Of a DNA stretch of 64,000 bases, positions 1-7,097 are shown piece after piece. Under the pieces are notes generated by a model that saw only the letters and a program-made list of their open reading frames with translations, searched no databases and had not been told where the DNA came from. The position numbers and the translations under genes were made by a program. The first letter of the stretch is position 1, and every line of letters starts with the position of its first letter. The stretch comes from Paenibacillus prosopidis (lineage in GTDB: Bacteria > Bacillota > Bacilli > Paenibacillales > Paenibacillaceae): positions 62,001-126,000 of the forward strand of contig NZ_QPJD01000018.1 in the NCBI RefSeq assembly GCF_003337375.1. Reading direction: 5' to 3'.

Positions 1-132
1 AATAACGACAGGCTGCAGCGGAAGCGGATTTTGAAATATTTGGATTTTATTGATTATCAATTTTTAAGTTACGATAACCTCAGGCATAGCTTCAGAGAAG
101 TTTATAACTGGCTTACACCTAGCAGGCCTTAA
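1..132 (+). CDS. C-terminal 43 residues of an unrecognised protein (cut by the window edge)
   Basis: Frame 1 is open from the first base to a TAA at 130-132 and ends in NWLTPSRP. The fragment is basic and aromatic and is followed 26 bases later by a Rho-independent terminator, which fits a real gene end. I do not recognise the family. It could be a chance open frame because only 43 codons are visible and the start lies outside the window. Confidence 0.4.
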   Translation, partial: NNDRLQRKRILKYLDFIDYQFLSYDNLRHSFREVYNWLTPSRP

Positions 133-158
133 GGTCGTTTGTATCAGCTATAAGTAGT

Positions 159-189
159 AGTCCATCTCATTTGGGAATGGGCTTTTTTT
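159..189 (+). terminator. Rho-independent terminator
   Basis: AGTCCAT (159-165) can pair with ATGGGCT (177-183), with one G-U pair, and is followed by a run of seven T. It closes the partial gene ending at 132. The remaining stretch to 377 shows only the leader of the protease gene. Confidence 0.6.
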
Positions 190-377
190 GTCGGAACCGA
201 CGCTCCAAATTATAGGAAAATCTACTTATTTTTCAATTTTCAGAGATTTCAACAAATTATTTAAAATTCATCATTTACACTAAAAACATTACACGCCGAT
301 AGGGGAAAGGGGGGACGTACGGATCGGTTAAGTAAAGGCCGCGTTTATTTTTAGAAAAATGGTATTGGAGGGATAAG

Positions 378-3368
378 ATGTACAAAGCAATATTTCGAAA
401 AAAATGGTTGGCCCTTTCATTCCTGTTCGCTCTCGTATTTTCTCTCACTTCCCCTGCAGCAGGAACGGCTGCTGAAGCAAAGCTCCTGCATTCTTCCCTG
501 CAAGCAGACCATCTGTCACTGCCTTCGGCCAATATAGCTTCACCATTCGATCATTCATCAAAATTGGAAGCGATGAAACAACAGGCAAGCAGCACTAATA
601 ATCCTACTATATCTCAGACGATCAAGCCGCAAAATTATGTCCCGGCTTTGGACAGCACGGAACCAATCGATGTCATTGTGGAGCTAAAGACTGACCCCGT
701 TTCCGTTTATCAAGTGAAAGTAAAGAAAGGCCTAAAGAAATCCGATGCGGCTTATCAAAGTGAATTATCAGCAGAACAAACCGATTTCGCTGCAGCTTTG
801 GCAAAAATAAAAACAAAGCCGAAGAGACAATACAAACATGTATTTAACGGCTACTCCTTAAAGATACCTGCCAATCAAGTGGACAGCCTATTAACGCTGC
901 CAGGAGTAAAGGCCATCTATCCGAATATAGAATTTAAAGTGTCTCCAATTGATAGTATCACTCCGAATATGGATGAAAGCGCGCCTTTTATGGGATCCGA
1001 TTTCTACTGGGATCTTGGCTTCGACGGAACCGGAATTAAGGTCGGCGTACTGGATACGGGAATCGATTATCATCATCCAAGCTTAGCATCCGCTTATAAA
1101 GGGGGATACGACTTTGTGGATGATGATACCGATCCGATGGAGACGCTCCCGGATCCGGACGATCCGGAAGCAGATACGGACCATGGTACCCACGTTTCGG
1201 GTACGATTGCCGGCCGGGGAGATCCTCTCAATCCCGGCAGCGGGACAGGTTGGGTCCGCGGCGTGGCGTATGGCTCGGATATATATGCGTATCGCGTTCT
1301 CGGGCCTGGCGGTACAGGTTCAACGGAGGATGTTATAGCCGCTATAGAGCGCTCCGTGCTGGATGAGATGGATGTCATTAACTTATCCCTAGGGAGCAGC
1401 GTTAACGATCAGTATGATGCCACCTCCATTGCGCTGAATAACGCTATGCTCGGCGGGGTTGTTGCCGTAACCTCGAACGGAAACGACGGACCCAATTCCT
1501 ATACGGTCGGTTCCCCGGCATCGGCGGACATGGCTATTTCTGTCGGCGCTTCTTCGCCTCCGCTTAACGTTCCGACTATACAAGCAGACGGAATAGAGAA
1601 GGTTTATGCGAGCATTATGGCATTTTCCCCGGAACTCGGAGATTTGCAAGGTCGAGCCTTAAATCTTGTATTTGCCGGGTTAGGCACTTCTGCGGATTTT
1701 GAAGGAAAGGATTTGACTGGCAAAGCGGCATTAATCTCCCGCGGCTCTATCTCTTTTGCCGAGAAATCATTGAATGCGCAGGCAGCTGGTGCTGTCGCCG
1801 TTATTATTTATAACAATGAACCCGGAAACTTTGGCGGCACCTTAGGAGAAGAGGGCAATTATGTTCCAACTATGAGCATTTCGCAAGAAGATGGACTCGC
1901 TCTCAAAGCTAAAACCGATACGGTCGAGTCCTATCCCTTTACGTTTGGCATTGAACTTGAGCAGGATTTAATGGGGGAATTCAGTTCGGTCGGACCGACT
2001 TTGCCGGGGCTAACGATCAAGCCGGATATTTCGGCGCCTGGCGTGGGGATTCGTTCCTCGGTTCCTGCTTTTGATGGAAACTATGAGGATGCCTACGCCG
2101 ACTTACAAGGAACGAGTATGGCTAGTCCTCATATTGCCGGAGCCGCCGCGCTGTTATTACAGAAGGACAGCTCGATGGATCCGTTCGAAGTAAAGTCCGT
2201 ATTGATGAATAACGCGGTCGAATTGGCCGACCGTGATGGCCAGCGCTATTCGCATATGGTACAAGGAGCAGGCAGAGCAGACCTCGGGAATACCCTTGAA
2301 GCGAAGGCGGTAGCTATGGTGGAACAAGCAACCAACGCGGTGCCAAACGGGGAGAGCATGCCATATTTTACAGGGAGCATCTCCTTCGGACAGAAGGATG
2401 CCGGGGCGCTTGATACGAGAACCATTACCGTAAAAGATATTGCCGGAGCCGCTTCCTCTTACGCGATCACTACGACATGGCACGGTTCTTCCGCCGGCAG
2501 CATCACAGCCAGCCAAGCTAACGCGGCAGTAAACGCCGGAGGCTCGACTCTTTTTGACGTAACCTTGCAAGTGGATCCGAATGCGGCGGACGGCCGTTAT
2601 GAAGGTGAAATTGTATTGACCGCAGCAGAAGGAGAAGGGCATACCCTGCAGGTTCCATTCGCCGTGTATGTTGGCGAGGCGGATATACCGGATGCTATAT
2701 CCGATGTAACGCTGGACCCCCTTTTCTTCTCTCCAAATGGTGACGGTGTGACGGATACTGCGGATATCGCATTTAAAGTAAATTTGGCTTCACCCTATTT
2801 CTCTTTGGATGTTTATGATGCCGTCACTTCACAGTGGAAAGGAACCATTGCAGCGGCTGACGATGGCATCGATCCCGGAAGCTATATCATTGAAGCCTGG
2901 GACGGTATAGTAACGAATGACGCAGGTTCGGCCCCATTAGAGGAAGGCTTTTATGTCATCATTCCTTGGGTAGGAGATGAAACGTCAGTTACACCGCTTG
3001 AGGAACAGGCATCTCCTTTTGTAATTGATGTGAACGCGCCGGTCTCGGCATTGGATAATCCGGCTGTTACTTCCCAGAATGGCATAGGAACGATTACCGG
3101 ACAGATTAAAAGTGATTTTATGATTGACCTGTTTGGCGATTATTCGGCTATCGGGGTTGCCGCATTATACTATGACAGAGGCTGGGTTCAAGCGGATGGC
3201 GTTATAGCCCCGGATGGCAGCTTTAGCGTTCAGGTCCCGCTTAAACCCGGGCTTAAACCGGTTGAAGTGTATGTCTATGACATAGCCAATAATGGCGTAG
3301 TCGAGCCGGCATATATCGTTGATATGAAAAAGGTGAAGCCTAACAAGCCGAGAAATAACCTTGAATGA
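378..3368 (+). CDS. Secreted S8 subtilisin-like serine protease, Vpr-type, with C-terminal SPNGDG module
   Basis: A 996-residue extracellular protease. Residues 1-33 form a signal peptide (basic start, hydrophobic core, AAEA-type cleavage region). An I9-type propeptide follows (PIDVIVELK near residue 95). The subtilase triad is visible: D226 in LDTGID, H269 in DHGTHVSG and S580 in GTSMASPH. The stretch between His and Ser is long and contains a PA-like insert (GKAALISRGSISFAEK), as in Bacillus Vpr. Toward the C-terminus an FSPNGDGV motif begins a beta-sandwich of the FlgD-Ig/gliding-motility type. The start is preceded by GGAGGG at good spacing. It stands alone; repeats and a terminator lie downstream. 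Role inferred: degradation of extracellular protein for nutrition. Family certain, substrate unknown. Confidence 0.95.
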   Translation: MYKAIFRKKWLALSFLFALVFSLTSPAAGTAAEAKLLHSSLQADHLSLPSANIASPFDHSSKLEAMKQQASSTNNPTISQTIKPQNYVPALDSTEPIDVIVELKTDPVSVYQVKVKKGLKKSDAAYQSELSAEQTDFAAALAKIKTKPKRQYKHVFNGYSLKIPANQVDSLLTLPGVKAIYPNIEFKVSPIDSITPNMDESAPFMGSDFYWDLGFDGTGIKVGVLDTGIDYHHPSLASAYKGGYDFVDDDTDPMETLPDPDDPEADTDHGTHVSGTIAGRGDPLNPGSGTGWVRGVAYGSDIYAYRVLGPGGTGSTEDVIAAIERSVLDEMDVINLSLGSSVNDQYDATSIALNNAMLGGVVAVTSNGNDGPNSYTVGSPASADMAISVGASSPPLNVPTIQADGIEKVYASIMAFSPELGDLQGRALNLVFAGLGTSADFEGKDLTGKAALISRGSISFAEKSLNAQAAGAVAVIIYNNEPGNFGGTLGEEGNYVPTMSISQEDGLALKAKTDTVESYPFTFGIELEQDLMGEFSSVGPTLPGLTIKPDISAPGVGIRSSVPAFDGNYEDAYADLQGTSMASPHIAGAAALLLQKDSSMDPFEVKSVLMNNAVELADRDGQRYSHMVQGAGRADLGNTLEAKAVAMVEQATNAVPNGESMPYFTGSISFGQKDAGALDTRTITVKDIAGAASSYAITTTWHGSSAGSITASQANAAVNAGGSTLFDVTLQVDPNAADGRYEGEIVLTAAEGEGHTLQVPFAVYVGEADIPDAISDVTLDPLFFSPNGDGVTDTADIAFKVNLASPYFSLDVYDAVTSQWKGTIAAADDGIDPGSYIIEAWDGIVTNDAGSAPLEEGFYVIIPWVGDETSVTPLEEQASPFVIDVNAPVSALDNPAVTSQNGIGTITGQIKSDFMIDLFGDYSAIGVAALYYDRGWVQADGVIAPDGSFSVQVPLKPGLKPVEVYVYDIANNGVVEPAYIVDMKKVKPNKPRNNLE

Positions 3369-3396
3369 GTCTTAGGGTTCCGCTAGCTTGAGGGGA

Positions 3397-3560
3397 TGCG
3401 GACATCAGATCCGTCAAACACCTTAGAATACGCCGAAAATAACCGTTTTGCAGCAAATAACGGATTCGATGTCCGTAAATACCTTAAAAGAAGGGAGAAA
3501 CGGACAAATAACGAATTTGATGTCCTTGTATGCTAGCTCATGGATCCGTTTCGTTTCTCC
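3397..3560 (+). repeat. Dispersed intergenic repeat family A (composite copy)
   Basis: This gene-free stretch carries related pieces: GCGGACATCAGATCCGT near 3397, the unit ATAACGGATTCGATGTCC ending at 3474, a second unit ATAACGAATTTGATGTCC ending at 3526, and an inverted arm TGGATCCGTTTCGTTTCT at 3541-3558. A 30-base segment ending at 3474 recurs with three mismatches at 19980-20009, and the distal arm recurs at 20037-20050. The arms can form hairpins. No coding sequence is credible here. Confidence 0.7.
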
Positions 3561-3580
3561 ACCAAAATAAAGCAGCCAAG

Positions 3581-3625
3581 GGGCTGTCTCTAAGGTTCTT
3601 AAACCTTTGAGACAGCCCTTTTTGT
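3581..3625 (+). terminator. Strong Rho-independent terminator
   Basis: GGGCTGTCTC (3581-3590) pairs perfectly with GAGACAGCCC (3609-3618), extended inward by AAGG/CCTT, and is followed by TTTTT. It is the likely end of the protease transcript despite lying about 210 bases past the stop codon. Confidence 0.8.
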
Positions 3626-3682
3626 TGTTTGGTAAGTCCATCAGAGCGCTCCAGAATCGGTAGTGGCCCCTTACTTATAAGG

Positions 3683-3858
3683 AAATCCTCCTGTTAATTT
3701 GTTTACGAAATCGGGAGGATTTTTTCTAACGGGAAAACCTCCATCTAAATCGTGGTTTTTATGATCATTGAGCGAATCGGATAATATTAACGGGAGGTTT
3801 TCCATTTATATGATTATATATCGTTCAAATTGAATAATTAACGGGATGTTTTCCCGTT
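3683..3858. repeat. Cluster of three inverted repeats in the gap before the amino-acid transporter
   Basis: Three hairpins lie in series: AAATCCTCC (3683) with GGAGGATTT (3714-3722) followed by a T run; GGAAAACCTCC (3732) with GGAGGTTTTCC (3793-3803); and AACGGGA (3840) with TCCCGTT (3852-3858). The word AACGGGA plus a run of A or T recurs in each, so they look like copies of one element. From 3860 to 4040 the sequence is AT-rich with no gene seen. Confidence 0.6.
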
Positions 3859-4055
3859 ACAAAATGCTCTCTATCCATCAAAAGAAGTTATAAAATCATG
3901 AAACGTTTATGTTATATTTGTTCACATTAAACAATAAGAAAAAGTATTTTCAGCTAGGTTATACATTGATTTAGAGGGTAGCAGACTGTAATATGTGAAT
4001 GTACATTGAATATATGTTATGAAACATAACATTAAATTCGTTGAGGTGATAATAG

Positions 4056-4079
4056 ATGCTGGGGGAGCTGGATTACTAG
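4056..4079 (+). other. Possible 7-codon leader ORF
   Basis: GAGGTGAT (4043-4050) is a reasonable ribosome site five bases before ATG at 4056, which opens a 7-residue frame (MLGELDY) ending in TAG at 4077-4079. It lies about 110 bases before the amino-acid-binding protein gene. It could be a translated leader, a decayed gene start or chance; there is no independent support. Confidence 0.2.
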
Positions 4080-4125
4080 ATTGCTAGATTGCTGATTCTA
4101 GATTGTTTGATTCTAGATTGCTTGA
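4070..4125 (+). repeat. Short tandem repeat built on GATTCTAGATTG
   Basis: Imperfect copies of TAGATTGCT and GATTCTAGATTGxTT follow one another here, with CTAG palindromes in each copy. The block sits in the leader of the amino-acid ABC operon and overlaps the end of the possible 7-codon ORF. Confidence 0.6.
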
Positions 4126-4185
4126 TGTAGAATTAACCGACCAAAAGTTATGTAAAACTAAATTTTAATAGAAGGATGGGATAAT

Positions 4186-5010
4186 ATGAGAACAAAAGCG
4201 ACGGGTCAAATCATTATGGCGGCTATTCTGCTGTTGACTATGGTGCTGTCTGGATGCGGTGCGGATAAGAAACCGGAGAGTGTTGAAGCGGGGGCAGGTG
4301 CCCAGGAAACGGGAAGAATCGCGGAAATCAAAAAGCGAGGCAAGCTTATTATCGCTACAGGCAATTATTATCCGTTCGAATTTCGCGATCCGGACAACAA
4401 GCTTATTGGCTACGATATCGACCTCGGCAACAAAATCGGAGAGAAGCTGGGCGTTCCTGTAGAGTGGGTCGATATGCAGTTTACTGCATTAATACCGACC
4501 TTGCAAAACAAACAAGCGGACATGGTCATTGCCGGCATGTACATTACCGATGAACGAAAAAAGGTCATTGATATGTCCGACTCGTATTTAGCAACTGGCG
4601 TATCCCTTGTTAAGCGGGCGGATGACGATTCGGTCAACAGCATGGACGACATTGAAGGGAAGACGGTCGGCGTTAAAGCGGGCGGAACGAGTGAGAAGGT
4701 GGCTAATGATTTGGTCGCGAAAGGCACGAAATTGACGATTAAGGCATACAAGGACAATCCTGAATACTTGCTGGACTTGTCACTGGGCCGGTTGGACATC
4801 GGTTTTAACGACTATCTGAATCAGCTTGGCTATAATAAGCAAAACCCGGACAATAAGCTTGTGCTGGTTGGAGAGCCTTTCGTTCACGCCGATCTGGGTA
4901 TTGGGGTGCAAAAGGGAGATAGCGAGCTGCTCGCGGTTGCGAATGAAGTCATAAAAGAGTTTAAAGATAGCGGAGCTGCAGAAGAAACGTTTAATAAATG
5001 GCTGAAGTAA
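4186..5010 (+). CDS. Amino-acid ABC transporter substrate-binding lipoprotein
   Basis: A 274-residue lipoprotein: hydrophobic signal ending in the lipobox LSGC with C24 as the acylated cysteine. The mature part is a bacterial family-3 solute-binding protein; YPFEFRDPDNKLIGYDIDLG is the typical start of the polar amino-acid binding fold and EETFNKWLK a typical end. It captures an amino acid (possibly cystine, glutamine or arginine type; not resolvable here) for the permease and ATPase that follow. AGAAGGATGGG precedes the ATG. It is the first gene of a three-gene operon, with 28 bases to the permease. Confidence 0.92.
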   Translation: MRTKATGQIIMAAILLLTMVLSGCGADKKPESVEAGAGAQETGRIAEIKKRGKLIIATGNYYPFEFRDPDNKLIGYDIDLGNKIGEKLGVPVEWVDMQFTALIPTLQNKQADMVIAGMYITDERKKVIDMSDSYLATGVSLVKRADDDSVNSMDDIEGKTVGVKAGGTSEKVANDLVAKGTKLTIKAYKDNPEYLLDLSLGRLDIGFNDYLNQLGYNKQNPDNKLVLVGEPFVHADLGIGVQKGDSELLAVANEVIKEFKDSGAAEETFNKWLK

Positions 5011-5038
5011 TACTAAAGGAATCTCGGGAGGATCAGTT

Positions 5039-5701
5039 ATGAATCTGGATTATTCAACCGTAATGCCTTTCCTGCCAGCTTTTATAGACGGTGCATGGAT
5101 GACGGTAAAGCTCTCTATCTTGTCCCTTGTGATCGGTTTGCTGCTTGGTATTGCCGGAGGGCTGTGCAAGGTATCGGAATCGAAGCTGCTGCGAAATATT
5201 GCTTTTGCGTATACGTGGATTTTCAGAGGGACGCCGTTGCTGGTGCAGCTGTTTATTTTATACTTTGGTCTCCCGCAGCTGGGGATTCAGTTAGAGCCGT
5301 TCGAAGCGGGTATACTCGGACTAGCCTTAAACACGGGAGCATACTGTACAGAGCTTGTCCGCTCCGGCATACAGGCAATCGACAAGGGGCAAATGGAAGC
5401 GGCGCGTTCTCTCGGGATGAGCAAGTCCATCAGCATGATTCGTATTATTGGTCCTCAAGCAAGCAAAATTATGATTCCGCCACTCGTTAACCAATTTATT
5501 ACGACGATTAAAAATTCATCGATGGTTTCTTTGATTACGATTGCGGAATTGTTCCGCACGGGTGAGACGATCATTACGACGACATTCCGCAGCTTTGAGG
5601 TGTACACGATTATTGGTTTCATCTATTTAGTCATAAACTCCTTGCTGATGGCTGTTGCTCACCGACTGGAGAAGGGGCTGAGCGCGCATGATCGAATTTA
5701 A
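5039..5701 (+). CDS. Amino-acid ABC transporter permease (HisM/GlnP type)
   Basis: A 220-residue inner-membrane permease with several hydrophobic helices. The cytoplasmic coupling loop EAARSLGMSKSISMIRIIGPQA matches the EAA motif of polar amino-acid permeases, and the length is normal for the family. GGAGGATCAGTT precedes the ATG. Its end overlaps the start of the ATPase gene by 14 bases, indicating translational coupling. One permease gene alone suggests a homodimer. Confidence 0.93.
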   Translation: MNLDYSTVMPFLPAFIDGAWMTVKLSILSLVIGLLLGIAGGLCKVSESKLLRNIAFAYTWIFRGTPLLVQLFILYFGLPQLGIQLEPFEAGILGLALNTGAYCTELVRSGIQAIDKGQMEAARSLGMSKSISMIRIIGPQASKIMIPPLVNQFITTIKNSSMVSLITIAELFRTGETIITTTFRSFEVYTIIGFIYLVINSLLMAVAHRLEKGLSAHDRI

Positions 5702-6407
5702 AAGCGTTGATAAATTTTACGGACATAACCATATATTGAAAAGCATTAATTTGTCGATTAAGCACAACGAAAAGGTCGTTATTATAGGGCCGAGCGGCTC
5801 GGGCAAAAGTACGGTGCTGCGCTGCATCAACCGATTGGAGAAGATTGAGTCCGGCGACATCCTGTTTAACGGACAATCCATTCTGAAGCAGAAGCAGAGT
5901 CAATTGAGTACCGAAATCGGAATGGTATTTCAGAAGTTTCATTTGTTTCCCCACTTGACCGTCGTCCAAAATGTAATGGAAGCCCCAACATGGGTAAAGA
6001 AGATGAATAAGGTGCAGGCCCGGGAGCTGGCAGCCAGCTTGCTGGAGAAGGTAGGGATGGGGGATAAGCTGAATTCCTATCCGAGTCAGCTGTCGGGCGG
6101 ACAGCAGCAGCGTGTCGCGATTGCTCGCTCATTGGCTATGCAGCCGAAGCTTATGCTGTTCGATGAGCCGACGTCGGCGCTGGACCCCGAGCTTGTAGGC
6201 GAGGTGCTTCAGGTTATTAAGCAGCTGGCTGTGGAAGGTATGTCGATGGCGCTGGTTACACATGAAATGGGCTTTGCCCGTGAAGTCGCAGATCGGGTTA
6301 TTTTTATGGATAAAGGACAAATCATTGAGACGGGCTCGCCTGAGGAAGTGCTGTCCAATCCGAAGGAAGAGCGTACGCGATTATTTTTAAGCCGGATATT
6401 GCATTGA
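5688..6407 (+). CDS. Amino-acid ABC transporter ATP-binding protein (GlnQ type)
   Basis: A 239-residue ATPase. Walker A is GPSGSGKST near residue 35, the Q-loop lies in GMVFQKFHLFPH, the signature is LSGGQQQR, Walker B is LMLFDEPTSALDP, and the switch histidine is in LVTHEMGFAREVADRV. The arrangement and length fit the polar amino-acid uptake class. It energises import with the two preceding products. The operon ends at the terminator at 6422-6463. Confidence 0.95.
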   Translation: MIEFKSVDKFYGHNHILKSINLSIKHNEKVVIIGPSGSGKSTVLRCINRLEKIESGDILFNGQSILKQKQSQLSTEIGMVFQKFHLFPHLTVVQNVMEAPTWVKKMNKVQARELAASLLEKVGMGDKLNSYPSQLSGGQQQRVAIARSLAMQPKLMLFDEPTSALDPELVGEVLQVIKQLAVEGMSMALVTHEMGFAREVADRVIFMDKGQIIETGSPEEVLSNPKEERTRLFLSRILH

Positions 6408-6421
6408 TATGATTTGATTTT

Positions 6422-6463
6422 AAAAACCGACGCTCACGCATCATTTAGCGTCGGTTTTTTTTT
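6422..6463 (+). terminator. Rho-independent terminator of the amino-acid ABC operon
   Basis: ACCGACGCT (6426-6434) pairs with AGCGTCGGT (6447-6455) and is followed by nine or more T. It separates the transporter from the bacteriocin cluster. Confidence 0.9.
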
Positions 6464-6638
6464 GTTGTTTGCGCGCGAGGTAATAGCCAAGTAAAAAAGA
6501 CTAGTTGAGGTTCATTTATAGGTGTTTGTACTAGGAACACTAGCGGAGCAAATTTCATATGTATATTTTGTCGATATTCGGCATCATGACCAGTCCAGTG
6601 TGCTTAAAAGTAAGGAATATTAAACGGAGGTTATAAAA

Positions 6639-6926
6639 ATGAATGATTTCAAAAAGGATCTTCAAAATCTGTCAATTGGCGAATTCAATGCGAGCGGGAT
6701 GACACAGGCCACGGGTCAAGGCCAAAATGATCCTAATGATTCGCGGCTGTGCATTGGTTTTTGCATTGGATTCTGCATAGGTTTTTGTGCAAATTGTTTC
6801 TCATGCGCGAACTGTTTCCGCTGCAGCAACTGCTTCCGGTGCAGCAACTGCTTCCGATGCAGCCACAACTGTGCACGCTGCAGCAATTGTTCCCGATGCG
6901 GAAGCTGTGCACGCTGCGGCGGCTAA
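6639..6926 (+). CDS. TOMM bacteriocin precursor, heterocycloanthracin/sonorensin-like
   Basis: A 95-residue ribosomal peptide precursor. Residues 1-37 form a cysteine-free leader with the pattern FxxDLQNLSIGEF that a leader-binding protein could recognise. Residues 38-95 are the core: three CIGF units, then C-x2 units (CAN, CFR, CSN, CAR and similar) with one CSHN, giving 18 cysteines, and a terminal CGG. Regular Cys-x-x spacing is the hallmark of the Bacillus heterocycle-containing bacteriocin family (BA_2677-like). The cysteines, and perhaps the serines, are expected to become thiazoles and oxazoles. GGAGG lies before the ATG. It is followed by a hairpin and the maturation genes on the same strand. 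Antibacterial activity is inferred from the family. Confidence 0.9.
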   Translation: MNDFKKDLQNLSIGEFNASGMTQATGQGQNDPNDSRLCIGFCIGFCIGFCANCFSCANCFRCSNCFRCSNCFRCSHNCARCSNCSRCGSCARCGG

Positions 6927-6948
6927 TTTTCTGAATGAGATAAGAGGT

Positions 6949-6984
6949 GCCCCTGCAAGCGGCTCTGCTGGCAGGGGCTATTCT
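6949..6984 (+). terminator. Hairpin between precursor and maturation genes (possible attenuator)
   Basis: GCCCCTGC (6949-6956) pairs perfectly with GCAGGGGC (6971-6978), followed only by TATTCTTT, a poor U tract. It is placed 22 bases after the precursor stop. A partial terminator here would let the precursor be made in excess over the modifying enzymes; this role is inferred. Confidence 0.6.
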
Positions 6985-7097
6985 TTATAAGTTCTGGAAT
7001 GAGGGACAAATAGCCATACATACCATTAAGAGAAATTGATGCGTTTATGCTTAAGAAGAGGGTTTTGCGTAAAGTAAAACCTGAAGGAGGAATGGAT

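Noticed and set aside
3423..3641. 72-codon minus-strand frame after the protease
   Set aside because: It consists of repeat family A and the protease terminator; no family resemblance.
6749..6990. Frames overlapping the bacteriocin precursor in other phases
   Set aside because: They are shifted readings of the Cys-rich repeats without ribosome sites.
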